Shown piece after piece: positions 38,519-47,372 of a DNA stretch of 64,000 nucleotides. Within the stretch, counting starts at the first letter, position 1. Every line of letters begins with the position of its first letter. Source of the DNA: Hyphomonas sp. (GTDB taxonomy: Bacteria; Pseudomonadota; Alphaproteobacteria; Caulobacterales; Hyphomonadaceae); NCBI GenBank assembly GCA_002700305.1, contig PACZ01000012.1, forward strand, positions 33,097-97,096, given 5' to 3'. A program made the position numbers and the translations under genes. Below the pieces are notes generated by a model. That model did not search any database, was not told the DNA's origin, and was given only the letters and a program-made list of their open reading frames with translations.

Positions 38519-40171
38519 ATGGCTTCGCAGACTGGGTTCCGGAATCTCCTTCTGGCTATGGCAGCCACAGCTCTTTCTGCCTGCGGCAATCCGGAGCCTG
38601 AAGTCTCGGCGCGTCCTTTGGTCGAGCTCCGGCAGGGCGTTCTGGCGGGTGAATACGAAGGCCGTCTTGATGTGTTCCGCGGCATCCCTTATGCGGCGCC
38701 TCCGGTTGGCGGCGCACGATGGACTGCGCCCGGGCCGGCCCCGGCCTGGGAAGGCGTTCGCGATGCATCGTCTTTCGGCCCGGCCTGCATCCAGCCGCCG
38801 GTTCCTGAAACCAGCCTCTATTACGATCCGCCTGCGGACACTTCCGAGGACTGCCTCACCCTGAATGTGTGGGCTGGTCCCGATGCGGACGCGGCCCCGG
38901 TGATCGTGTGGATTCATGGCGGGTCCCTGCGGATCGGGAGCAGTGCGGAGCCGATGTATGACGGCGCCGAATTTGCCCGGCGCGGGGTCGTGTTCGTTTC
39001 GATCAATTACCGCCTCGGCGTGCTGGGCTACCTGGCGCACGCAGACCTCAGCGCAGAGTCGCCTGACGGGGTGTCCGGCAATTATGGCCTGCAGGACCAG
39101 ATTGCGGCGCTGCAATGGGTCCGTGACAATATTGAAGCCTTCGGCGGCGATCCGTCCAACGTGACCATCATGGGGGAGTCGGCAGGCGCACTCAGCGTCT
39201 CCTACCTCCTGACCAGTCCGGACGCCGAAGGCCTGTTCCACAAGGCAATCATCGAGAGCCCCAATGCCCGGAATTTCCCTGAGCTGAAAACGGCGGCCTA
39301 TGGCCTGCCATCGGCGGAAGACATCGGGGCGGAGGTGTTCGCAAACCTCGGCCTCGAAACGCTGGAGGCCGCCCGCGCCATGGACGCTCAGGAGTTGACG
39401 AACCAGGCGAAGTTTACCCCGCAGGGCACGGTCGACGGCAAGGTGCTGCCGTCGCAGATCATTGACGCCTTCGACACGGGCCGTTTCGCGAAGGTGCCCG
39501 TCCTTGCCGGTTTCAACAGCGGCGAAGTCCGCGCCCAGCGCGCCTTCGCGCCGCGCCCGCCGGACTCTCCTGAGGCCTACGAAGCGGAGATCGCCACGCG
39601 ATATGGCGACACGGCGGAGGCGTTCCTTGACGTCTATCCATCCGATGATGTGCAGGGATCGATCCTCGCCACGTTGCGCGACGCGATCTATGGCTGGGCT
39701 GCTGAGCGGATCGTCCGCAAGGAAGCCGCGGCAGGGCAACCGGCCTTCATGTACGTCTTCGACTATTGCTACCCTGCCGCAAAGGCCAAGGATCTCTGTG
39801 CCTTCCATGCGAGTGAGTTACCGTTCGTGTTCGGCAATCTGGATTCGGAAAGCCTGCCTCCGAACTGGCCCGTTCCGGATGGCGATCAGGATCAGGCCAT
39901 CTCCAAAGCGCTGCTGGATTACTGGACTTCCTTCGCTGCAACAGGCCAGCCGGAGAGTGTCTATGGTCCGGTATGGTCATCCTATGGTCAGGATCAGTCA
40001 TACCTTGATATCGGCCAGACCCTCGCAAGTCGCACCGATCCCATCCCCGGAATGTTCGAACTGCACGAGCAACTGGTCGCGGAGCGCAAGGCTGCAAGCG
40101 AGCCCTGGTTCCTCAATATCGGCCTGGGCGCCCGTCCCCTGAGTGATGCCGCAGGGAACGAGGCAGAGTAA
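38519..40171 (+). CDS. exported type-B carboxylesterase 2 (lipoprotein)
   Basis: A 550-residue paralogue of the esterase at 35212. The signal SQTGFRNLLLAMAATALSAC ends in a good lipobox with C22. WIHGGSL is at 131-137 and the nucleophile S221 in IMGESAGALS; CAFHASELPFVFG carries the likely catalytic histidine. The two esterases share long segments such as RGIPYA-PP-GARRW and SINYRLGVLGYLAH, so they arose by duplication. GGGGGG and the ATG follow the synthetase stop by 11 bp. Confidence 0.92.
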   Translation: MASQTGFRNLLLAMAATALSACGNPEPEVSARPLVELRQGVLAGEYEGRLDVFRGIPYAAPPVGGARWTAPGPAPAWEGVRDASSFGPACIQPPVPETSLYYDPPADTSEDCLTLNVWAGPDADAAPVIVWIHGGSLRIGSSAEPMYDGAEFARRGVVFVSINYRLGVLGYLAHADLSAESPDGVSGNYGLQDQIAALQWVRDNIEAFGGDPSNVTIMGESAGALSVSYLLTSPDAEGLFHKAIIESPNARNFPELKTAAYGLPSAEDIGAEVFANLGLETLEAARAMDAQELTNQAKFTPQGTVDGKVLPSQIIDAFDTGRFAKVPVLAGFNSGEVRAQRAFAPRPPDSPEAYEAEIATRYGDTAEAFLDVYPSDDVQGSILATLRDAIYGWAAERIVRKEAAAGQPAFMYVFDYCYPAAKAKDLCAFHASELPFVFGNLDSESLPPNWPVPDGDQDQAISKALLDYWTSFAATGQPESVYGPVWSSYGQDQSYLDIGQTLASRTDPIPGMFELHEQLVAERKAASEPWFLNIGLGARPLSDAAGNEAE

Positions 40172-40177
40172 GAGTGC

Positions 40178-41791
40178 CTACTCGTGTTCGGTCTTGTTCG
40201 GCGCGGTGAAGGTGATCCCGGTATCGTAATGATCACGCCAGTTCTCAGGCGGTAAGGGCAGGGCCCGGCTGTCCTCGCTGCGGGCGGGGGTAAAGGCCTT
40301 CTGCGGCGCTGGCGTGCGCAGCTGCTCCAGCCAGAACACGCCGTCATAGATGCCGCTGTTCCCGCGCGTCGAAACGAGGTCGACGTCACCGTCACCGTCC
40401 ATGTCCCGCGGGATGAAGCCGTCATACATCCCCCGCACGCGCCGGGAAATATCGTGTCTTTTCCAGTCCTTACGTGCATCGCCCGGGTTCTCGAACCAGG
40501 CGATGCGTCCCACGGTGGAACTGGCCGTCACGCCGGGACTATCCTCGGCGCGGGAGGCCCCTGAATAGGCGCCGGCCAGGATGTTGAGACCGGAATATCC
40601 GCCGGTGATTGCATCGATGTCGCCGTCCCCATCGATATCAGCCATTGCAATGCCCGCAATGAGATCCGGGAGGGTGTTTCCGATCCGGTAGAAGGTCCAA
40701 GGCAGGTCCAGGCTCTCCGGCTGCTTAAGCCAGCCCAGCCCGCTGATCATCGGATTTCCGGATTGCTCGGGCGATGTTTCGTGAACGGACACGATCAGGT
40801 CCTTGCGCCCATCGGCGTCAAGGTCAGCGAAGACGGACTGAAAGGCATTGGATACGCCGGTCCATCCGGGCGGAACGGGAAAGCCTGCCGTGATCGCGAT
40901 TGGGTGCGCCGCAACTGCGAGGCTGCCGTCCGGCAGTGTGCCGGTGTTTTCGAGGATCGCCATTTCCATCATCTGGCGCGCGGCAACCAGCACGTCCGGG
41001 TCGCCATCATTGTCGATATCGACTGGCATGGCTGTGTTGGGCACGACTTCCCATGACAGGGCCTGTTCCTGCCAGCTGTCTTGTTGCAGCGGGTCGCCAT
41101 GGAGACGGAACAGGGACGTCGGATGCGCCGCACCGGGATGGCCTGGGTCGAGGATGTCGGCTGTGCCTTTATTTGCGGCAAGCACATCCTGCCGTCCGTC
41201 TCCATCCATATCCGTGATGAAGACACGCAGCCACGATCCGCGTCCCTCCGTGATCTCTGGAATGATGCGCGCCCACTTCGCGGTGCGGAAATCCTTGCCG
41301 GGATTCTGGATGTAGAGCAGGTGAGCCTCTTCGCAGGCCGCGACGAGATCGGGCCAGCCATCGCCGTCGATGTCTCCGATGGCAATATCTTCGATGGCGC
41401 CGACTTCTGCGCCTTCCGCGACCGTGATGTTCACCCAGATGTCCGGATCGGCGGTCCCGAAGGCGATACGTAAATGGTTCGAATCTTCGTGCACCGACAC
41501 GATGTCGAGGTACCCGTCGCCGTCGAGGTCCGCCATGGCGAGGCCATCGCCGCCACGGATCGGCAGCCCGCCATTTACCTGCTCATCGTCGACCGTATGT
41601 TCCTGCCACGAAATATACTGGCCATCAGGTGCCTGCGCGTCGCTGGGCGTGTCGGCGACTGTCTGGATCGCAGGCGGCATGTCCGCCGGAGGAGGATTGG
41701 TCGCTGACTGGCAGGCCGATGTCACCAGTACGGCGGAGCCGAGCAAAAGTGATCTGCGAAATAGCATGCGGGTGTCTGGTTTCTTCCTCAC
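40178..41791 (-). CDS. FG-GAP/VCBS repeat lipoprotein
   Basis: An exported beta-propeller-type protein of 537 residues. The start is GTG at 41791, overlapping the upstream MFS stop as GTGA. A lipoprotein signal SLLLGSAVLVTSAC ends at C27. At least seven D-x-D-x-D-G type calcium loops are spread along the chain: DLDGDGYLD, DIDGDGWPD, DMDGDGRQD, DIDNDGDPD, DLDADGRKD, DIDGDGDID and DMDGDGDVD. Such repeats usually make a seven-bladed propeller. The role is unknown; neighbours suggest binding or handling of the substrate outside the inner membrane. Confidence 0.88.
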   Translation of the reverse strand: MRKKPDTRMLFRRSLLLGSAVLVTSACQSATNPPPADMPPAIQTVADTPSDAQAPDGQYISWQEHTVDDEQVNGGLPIRGGDGLAMADLDGDGYLDIVSVHEDSNHLRIAFGTADPDIWVNITVAEGAEVGAIEDIAIGDIDGDGWPDLVAACEEAHLLYIQNPGKDFRTAKWARIIPEITEGRGSWLRVFITDMDGDGRQDVLAANKGTADILDPGHPGAAHPTSLFRLHGDPLQQDSWQEQALSWEVVPNTAMPVDIDNDGDPDVLVAARQMMEMAILENTGTLPDGSLAVAAHPIAITAGFPVPPGWTGVSNAFQSVFADLDADGRKDLIVSVHETSPEQSGNPMISGLGWLKQPESLDLPWTFYRIGNTLPDLIAGIAMADIDGDGDIDAITGGYSGLNILAGAYSGASRAEDSPGVTASSTVGRIAWFENPGDARKDWKRHDISRRVRGMYDGFIPRDMDGDGDVDLVSTRGNSGIYDGVFWLEQLRTPAPQKAFTPARSEDSRALPLPPENWRDHYDTGITFTAPNKTEHE

Positions 41792-43131
41792 AGTTCCAGC
41801 CTCTCAATGTCTGCCCGGATATTTTTTGCGGCGAGCGCATAGTGCAGGCAAGCCCAGAGCGCCCCGATCACGCCGCAGATCAGCATGGCCATTGCGAGCG
41901 GGGAATTGAAGCCTGAGGTCGTGAAAATATCGCTGAGCGAACCGACGATCAGCGGTCCGAGGCCAAGGCCAATCAGGTTCAGGATAAAGAAAAGGATGGC
42001 CGAGGTCAGGGCCCGCATCCGGGCATTCACGAGGCTGTGCGAGACAGCGATGACCGAGCCTAGATATGCGGCTGTCAGGAAGTGGAACGGGGCTGTCAGG
42101 ATCAGTGCGACAAGAACCGAGTCCGATGTCAGCGCGACGAGCAGCACGGGGACGATCAGGAAGGTGAGGATGCCCGGTGTCCAGAGATACCAGCGGGCGT
42201 CACGCGCCCCGAACTTGTCGGCCATCCAGCCGCCAAAGAAGGATCCAAGTGCACCGCCGATGCCGTTTGTCAGCGCCATCCAGGTGCCGACCGTGCTGAG
42301 GCTGAGCTCGAAATTGCGCAGGAAATAGGAGGGGAACCAGTTGCCGATGCCATAGATGAGAAAGGCCTGAAGACTGGCGGCAATGGCGATATGCCGGAAA
42401 GAAACCCGGGTCCACAGGAGGCGGGCCACATCGAGAGCCGGTGGAGCCGTGATGGCCTTTTTCTCAGCCCCCTCTGACCAGCCCCGAATGGGTTCGCGGA
42501 CCGTCAGGCGTACGATCAACGCAATCACCACGCCGGGCAAGCCAACCACGAAGAAAGCGAGGCGCCAGCCGAACGTTTCTGCAATCCGGCTGCCCAGCGC
42601 AAAGCCGATCAGGATCCCGATATAGATGCCGATGGAATAGACCGACAGCGCAAGGGCGCGGTTCTTTGGCTTGAAAATGTCGGAGATCATGGAGTGGGCT
42701 GGCGGGCTGCCGCCTGCCTCGCCGACGCCGACCCCAATGCGGGCCAGCAGGAGGTGGGTGTAATTGCCGGCGAGACCACATATTGCAGTCATTGCACTCC
42801 AGACGGTCAGGGCAAGCGCAATGATGTTGCGGCGAACGCCCTGATCAGCCCACCGCGCAATCGGAATGCCGCAAATCACGTAGAAGAGTGCGAAGGCAAA
42901 TCCGGTCAGCAGGCCGAGCTGGGTGTCGGACAGGTTCAGTTCGGCCTTGATCGGCTCCTGCAGGATCACCAGCAGCTGCCGGTCCACGAAGTTGAGGACG
43001 TAGACGGTCGTCAGGATCAAAAGGACGTAAATCCGGTAGGGCCCACTTGAATAGGCGGTCCGTGGCTGATCCGTCGCTGGTTGCGGTGCGGGCGCGCCCG
43101 TCTGTGCGGACTGAATGTTTTCGGCCGTCAC
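41788..43131 (-). CDS. MFS transporter (spinster-like)
   Basis: Inner-membrane carrier with 12 predicted helices. I place the start at GTG 43131 because GGGAGGAAAAA stands right before it; this gives 447 residues. The first membrane segment is YVLLILTTVYVLNFVDRQ, followed by the loop GIPIARWADQGVRRNIIA and ARIGVGVGEAGGSPPAHSMI, typical of the spinster-like branch. It is co-transcribed with the FG-GAP lipoprotein and probably moves the product of the neighbouring esterases. The substrate is unknown. Confidence 0.9.
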   Translation of the reverse strand: MTAENIQSAQTGAPAPQPATDQPRTAYSSGPYRIYVLLILTTVYVLNFVDRQLLVILQEPIKAELNLSDTQLGLLTGFAFALFYVICGIPIARWADQGVRRNIIALALTVWSAMTAICGLAGNYTHLLLARIGVGVGEAGGSPPAHSMISDIFKPKNRALALSVYSIGIYIGILIGFALGSRIAETFGWRLAFFVVGLPGVVIALIVRLTVREPIRGWSEGAEKKAITAPPALDVARLLWTRVSFRHIAIAASLQAFLIYGIGNWFPSYFLRNFELSLSTVGTWMALTNGIGGALGSFFGGWMADKFGARDARWYLWTPGILTFLIVPVLLVALTSDSVLVALILTAPFHFLTAAYLGSVIAVSHSLVNARMRALTSAILFFILNLIGLGLGPLIVGSLSDIFTTSGFNSPLAMAMLICGVIGALWACLHYALAAKNIRADIERLEL

Positions 43132-43721
43132 TTTTTCCTCCCATTTGGAATTTTTTGTGCGCCGCTTGCTGCGGCTGAATAGTGCGAACGTGCAGGGTGT
43201 CTCCCGTGCGAGAAGGGGGCTTGCTTCGACTGGGGGAAGAGAGCCCCGGTTATTCAGAACGAGCGCAGGCGGTGAGATAGGCGAGTCAAAAGGTTGCGGA
43301 TGTGGTCGCAAGATATTCACTCAAAAGTGAGTGAAGTCAATTGTTGTCCTTGCGCCTTAAACCCGGGCCAATTTGATTTTCGTAATTTCATCGCCGCTGG
43401 ATTTTAACACCAAGGCCGGACCAGCAGAGCCAAGCATTTCAGGCCTCGCCGGAGACGCCCGCAAACCCGGAGAAGTGGAGATCACCTCTGCAGCGCGGCT
43501 CTGTCCTCCCATGACGTAGCCAATCGATTCGGACGGTGACGGCTGTGCCGGGAGCGGTCCGATTCTTTTGATCTACAATGCGATTCCAAAATCCGCTGCG
43601 AACGAGATTGAGAGCCCGATCCGGGTAAACCTAACTTTGGTTCAACGTCAGTTCCCTCTCGGAACAGCAAGTTCGCGCGCGGTACGTAATGCTCCTGAGA
43701 CCATTCTGCGTGGAGGACGCA
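43132..43721. other. 590-bp intergenic region
   Basis: Separates the MFS gene (minus) and the dehydrogenase operon (plus). It holds the operator-like palindrome listed separately. The part from about 43340 to 43690 shows small inverted repeats only (for example AACC...GGTT near 43630-43640). I see no convincing gene or insertion-sequence trace in it; promoters for both flanking operons must be here. Confidence 0.6.
43316..43335. promoter_or_regulatory. operator-like palindrome upstream of the MFS/FG-GAP operon
   Basis: TTCACTC-AAAAGT-GAGTGAA, a perfect dyad of 7-bp arms. It includes TCAC-N6-GTGA (43317-43330), the same core as at 32820-32835 before the TonB receptor operon. Both sites flank the cluster controlled, presumably, by the TetR at 31843. 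Confidence 0.55.
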
Positions 43722-44705
43722 TTGAAGCCGTTACAGGAACAGAAACTCTGGATGTACGAAAAGATGGTCGAGAGCCGTCATTTCGAAGATCTCATCAAGC
43801 CAGCCTATTTCGAAGGAAAACAGCCTGTCTTCAACATGGCCAAGGGGCCGCTACCAGGTGAAATGCACCTGTCGGACGGTCAGGAGCCTTGCGCTGTTGG
43901 CGTGTGCGCGCATCTGACGCCGCAAGACAGTGTAACGGCAACGCACAGGCCGCATCATGTCGCGATTGCCAAGGGCGTGAACATCAATGCCATGGCGAGC
44001 GAAATCTTTGGACGCGCCAACGGGCTGTCCGGTGGACGTGGCGGACACATGCACCTTTTCGACAAGGCAGTGAATTTCTGCTGTTCGGGCATCATCGCAG
44101 AGGGCATGGGCCCCGCCGTTGGGGCTGCAATGGTGGCGAAGCTGCGAGGCCGCCCGGACGTCGCTGTTGCTTTCATCGGAGAAGGCGCGGCCAATCAGGG
44201 GGCCTTCCACGAAACACTGAATCTCGCGGCGGTCTGGAACGCCCCCGTCGTCTTTGTGATTGAGGATAACGCTTACGGTATCTCGGTCGCCAAGGGTGCC
44301 GCGACTGCCATCGAACGAAATGCCGAGCGGGCCGCTGCTTACGGCATGCCGGGCACGTTCGTACCAGGAAACGATCCGGATCTTGTGTTCGAAACTGCGG
44401 GCGATGCGATTGCGCGTGCACGTGCCGGCGGTGGGCCGAGCCTGATAGAGATCGAAACGATCCGGCTGGAAGGGCACTTTATGGGGGATGCCGAAGGCTA
44501 TCGCCCTGAAGGCGAGAAGGAAGCCCTTCAGGCGCGCGATCCGATCAAGATCTATCGCGCCCGCCTTGAAAATCAGGGCACATCACCTGCAGACCTCGAC
44601 GCGATTGAAGAGGCGGCCAGGCAACGTGTCGCCGCCGCTTTCGAGCACGCTCGGCAGTCTCCTGCGCCCGCGCCGGAAGATGCCTTCACAACTGTCTTTG
44701 CGTGA
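43722..44705 (+). CDS. 2-oxo acid dehydrogenase E1 alpha subunit (acetoin/pyruvate dehydrogenase type)
   Basis: Thiamine-diphosphate-dependent decarboxylating subunit, acting with E1 beta next door. I prefer the TTG at 43722, because GGAGG lies 5 bases before it and the protein then begins KPLQEQKLWMYEKMVESRHF; an ATG at 43689 has no ribosome-binding site and would add 11 residues. The thiamine-diphosphate motif is IGEGAANQGAFHETLNLAAVWNAP up to VIEDN. GGRGGHMHLFD is the phosphorylation-loop region. The length of about 327 residues suits acetoin-type E1 alpha. Confidence 0.9.
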   Translation: MKPLQEQKLWMYEKMVESRHFEDLIKPAYFEGKQPVFNMAKGPLPGEMHLSDGQEPCAVGVCAHLTPQDSVTATHRPHHVAIAKGVNINAMASEIFGRANGLSGGRGGHMHLFDKAVNFCCSGIIAEGMGPAVGAAMVAKLRGRPDVAVAFIGEGAANQGAFHETLNLAAVWNAPVVFVIEDNAYGISVAKGAATAIERNAERAAAYGMPGTFVPGNDPDLVFETAGDAIARARAGGGPSLIEIETIRLEGHFMGDAEGYRPEGEKEALQARDPIKIYRARLENQGTSPADLDAIEEAARQRVAAAFEHARQSPAPAPEDAFTTVFA

Positions 44706-44717
44706 GGAGCCACAGCG

Positions 44718-45743
44718 ATGGAAAAGAAACGTAAACTGACGATCGCGAAAGCCATGTCTGAAGCCATCGCCCTGGAAATGCGAGCCAGTGCAGATGTGCT
44801 GGTCATGGGCGAGGATATTGCCAAACTGGGCGGTGTGTTCGGCAACACGCAGGGCCTGCTGGATGAATTTGGCCCTGATCGTGTGCGCGACACGCCGATC
44901 TCGGAGACTGCATTCATCGGTACGGCGGTCGGAATGGCTGCGGCAGGCATGAAACCCGTCGTCGAACTGATGTTCGTTGATTTCTTTGGCGTGTGCATGG
45001 ATGCGATTTACAATCTGGCCGCCAAGCAAAGCTATTTTTCGGGCGGCAACGTCACATGTCCGATGGTGCTGATGACGTCTGTTGGTGGGGGCTATGGAGA
45101 CGCCGGCCAGCATTCGCAGACACTGTTTGCGACTTTCGGCCACCTGCCGGGCCTCAAGGTCGTTATTCCATCCAATGCTCATGACGCAAAAGGTATGATG
45201 GCGGCTGCGATTTCCGATCCGAATCCGGTGGTCTTCATGTTCCACAAGGCGCTGCAGGGCATGGGCTGGCTGGGGACTGTTCCCCGTTCGATCACACACG
45301 TGCCGGAAGAGCGCTACACGATCGCACTTGACCGCGCACACATCGTCCGTGAAGGCCGGGACATCACACTGGTCGGCCTTGGCCATACCGTGCACCTGGC
45401 GCTCGATGCCGCAGCCGAGCTGGAAGGAGAGGGTATTGAGGCGGAAGTCATCGACCTGCGCAGCATCGCGCCGCTGGATCGGGAAACCATCCTGGCATCT
45501 GTTGCCAGGACCGGGGCGCTCATCAGTGTGGATGACGATTATCATTCCTATGGCGTCGGCGCAGAGATCCTGGCCACTGTCGCGGAGCAGGATGACCTTC
45601 GCCTGAAAGTGCCGCCGAAGCGCATCTCCTATCCGGACATCCCGGTGCCGTTCGCACCCGAAATGGAGCATTTCGTGCTGCCCAATGCGGATAAGATCGT
45701 CACTATGGCCCGCAAGCTTCTGAAGGAGGGCGCAAATGTCTGA
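44718..45743 (+). CDS. 2-oxo acid dehydrogenase E1 beta subunit
   Basis: Partner of E1 alpha; 341 residues. The conserved glutamate is in VLVMGEDIAKLGGVFGNTQG (about 29-48), followed by DTPISETAFIGTAVGMAAAG and the C-terminal transketolase domain with EVIDLRSIAPLDRETI. GGAG precedes the ATG at 12 bp after E1 alpha. The gene overlaps the lipoyl protein by 8 bp. Acetoin, pyruvate and branched-chain types cannot be told apart reliably from this alone. Confidence 0.93.
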   Translation: MEKKRKLTIAKAMSEAIALEMRASADVLVMGEDIAKLGGVFGNTQGLLDEFGPDRVRDTPISETAFIGTAVGMAAAGMKPVVELMFVDFFGVCMDAIYNLAAKQSYFSGGNVTCPMVLMTSVGGGYGDAGQHSQTLFATFGHLPGLKVVIPSNAHDAKGMMAAAISDPNPVVFMFHKALQGMGWLGTVPRSITHVPEERYTIALDRAHIVREGRDITLVGLGHTVHLALDAAAELEGEGIEAEVIDLRSIAPLDRETILASVARTGALISVDDDYHSYGVGAEILATVAEQDDLRLKVPPKRISYPDIPVPFAPEMEHFVLPNADKIVTMARKLLKEGANV

Positions 45744-45969
45744 GATACGTATTCCCGAAGATTGCTGGGACGATGACAGCGAAGGCGCCATTTCCACCTG
45801 GTATTTCGATGATGGCGACAAGGTCGCGCTTGGTGATGTTGTCTGCGAGGTCATGAACGAAAAGGTGTCGACAGAGATCCTCGCGCCTGCGTCCGGCGTT
45901 TTGAAAATTGAGGTACTGGCAGAAACGCCCGTAAAGAAAGGCGCTGTGATCGCCTCGGTGAGTAGCTGA
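45736..45969 (+). CDS. stand-alone lipoyl-domain protein
   Basis: A 77-residue single lipoyl/biotinyl domain. The lipoylated lysine is K43 in VMNEKVSTEI; the flanking strands IPEDCWDDDSEGAISTWYFD and APASGVLKIEVLAE fit the domain. In most complexes this domain is the N-terminus of E2; here it ends with a stop and the E2 core begins 2 bp later as a separate gene. It would carry the acyl group from E1 to the E2 core. Confidence 0.9.
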   Translation: MSEIRIPEDCWDDDSEGAISTWYFDDGDKVALGDVVCEVMNEKVSTEILAPASGVLKIEVLAETPVKKGAVIASVSS

Positions 45970-45970
45970 T

Positions 45971-46660
45971 ATGCCGCCTGCTGAGCCGGGTCTGCCACAG
46001 CGTCTTGGCGGTGTACGGAAAGTGATTGCCGAGCGTATGTTGGCCTCGCTGCAATCAACCGCGCAGCTGTCTTATCATGCAGACGCAGACGTCACGGAAC
46101 TGATGGCCCGCCGCAGTACATGGAAGGCGGCAGGACATGCCATCAGCCTCGAAGATTGCCTCATCTACGCCATCGCCCGGACGCTTGAGGCGTTGCCGGA
46201 TTTTAATGGCGTCGCCGATGACGTCTCGATCACCCGGCATTCCGCCATCGACCTGTCGCTGGCGATCTCGACCCCGATGGGGCTGATGACGCCGGTCCTC
46301 CGGGATGTAGGCTCCATGCAGCTTGGAGACATCGCGTCCGAACGGCGCGACCTGATCGGGCGGGCGCAGGCTGGCAAGCTTGCCGTGTCCGAAATGAAGG
46401 GGGGCAGCTTCACCTTGTCCAATCTGGGCCATACGCGTGTGAGGTATTTCACGCCGATCCTGAATTCCGGCCAGATCGCGCTGCTTGGCGTCGGACGTCT
46501 GGCGGAGACCGCTGTCTTCGATGAGGCTGGCCATCCTGCGCCGGCCCGCATGCTGCCGCTTTCCCTGACGGCCGATCACCGGATTGTGGATGGTGAGCCT
46601 GCCGGCCAGTTCCTGGACCTGCTTTGCCGGCATCTTGAGCAGTTCCTTGCAAACCCTTGA
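45971..46660 (+). CDS. E2 acyltransferase catalytic core (without lipoyl domain)
   Basis: A 229-residue 2-oxo acid dehydrogenase acyltransferase domain. It begins almost at once with PQRLGGVRKVIAERMLASLQ, has SLAISTPMGLMTPVLRDVG and GGSFTLSNLG, and the catalytic LTADHRIVDGEPA near the C-terminus. No lipoyl domain and no convincing peripheral-subunit-binding domain are present; the first ten residues are too few. It follows the lipoyl gene by 2 bp and is followed by a lipoate ligase gene. Confidence 0.92.
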   Translation: MPPAEPGLPQRLGGVRKVIAERMLASLQSTAQLSYHADADVTELMARRSTWKAAGHAISLEDCLIYAIARTLEALPDFNGVADDVSITRHSAIDLSLAISTPMGLMTPVLRDVGSMQLGDIASERRDLIGRAQAGKLAVSEMKGGSFTLSNLGHTRVRYFTPILNSGQIALLGVGRLAETAVFDEAGHPAPARMLPLSLTADHRIVDGEPAGQFLDLLCRHLEQFLANP

Positions 46661-47372
46661 GCACCATCATGTCCGGTATCATGAGGCGCCGGACGGACTG
46701 GATTTCGAAGCGGCGCAATTTGAGGCCGTAGCGAACGAGGGGGTGCCGCAGGTGCAGTTGCACGTCTGGCAGCAGTCTCAATGCCTTGTCGTGCCCCGAT
46801 CCTATTGGCGTCGTGCCGGGATTGGCGCGGCAATCGCTGCGGCGGATGACCTTGGCTGGCGTGTGCTGTTCCGTGCGTCCGGCGGCTCATGTGTCTTTCA
46901 CGGGCGTCATGTCCTGTGCATCACCCGGCTGATCTGCGAACCCTGCGGCACAAGCGGAATTGACGCGCATTATCGCAGCTTCACGGAATCTCTTGCTGAT
47001 GCTGCGGAAAATCTTGGCGTGGTGGATGTGCGTACCGGCACTGCGCCTGATGCCCCTTGTGACGGCCGGTTCAATCTCCTCGCAGGAGACCGCAAACTTG
47101 CAGGCACGGCCATGCGCCGGCGGAGCCGGGCGGGGATGGACACAATCCTCGCACATGCCTGCCTGTGGCTCAGCGGGCCGCTGGTACCATCACTCCGCGC
47201 GGTGGAAGTGTTTGAGAGCCATCTGGGTGCGCACAGGTCTTACCCGGCCTCTGCCTGCATCACACTGGCAGAAGCGACTGGCCGGGCGGGTGAGGATCCG
47301 GCGGCACTTGCCAATGATTGGGCCCGCGCAATGATGGCCGCCGCTGATCCTACATGTTCAGCAAACGTGTGA
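46647..47372 (+). CDS. lipoate-protein ligase A-like protein
   Basis: Likely attaches lipoate (or octanoate) to the lipoyl protein of this operon. The proposed start is TTG 46647, overlapping the E2 end, giving about 241 residues; the frame is open further upstream but in shadow of E2. Family segments: LHVWQQSQCLVVPRSY, then GWRVLFRASGGSCVFHG (the lipoate-binding R-x-S-G-G), and FNLLAGDRKLAGTAMRRR with the adenylate-binding lysine. Its C-terminus overlaps the convergent SDR by 23 bp. Biotin ligase is less likely given the context. Confidence 0.8.
   Translation: MQTLEHHHVRYHEAPDGLDFEAAQFEAVANEGVPQVQLHVWQQSQCLVVPRSYWRRAGIGAAIAAADDLGWRVLFRASGGSCVFHGRHVLCITRLICEPCGTSGIDAHYRSFTESLADAAENLGVVDVRTGTAPDAPCDGRFNLLAGDRKLAGTAMRRRSRAGMDTILAHACLWLSGPLVPSLRAVEVFESHLGAHRSYPASACITLAEATGRAGEDPAALANDWARAMMAAADPTCSANV

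Noticed and set aside
43568..43861. A 97-codon plus-strand frame in front of E1 alpha
   Set aside because: It overlaps the dehydrogenase start in another frame and has no family resemblance; the gap is better read as regulatory.
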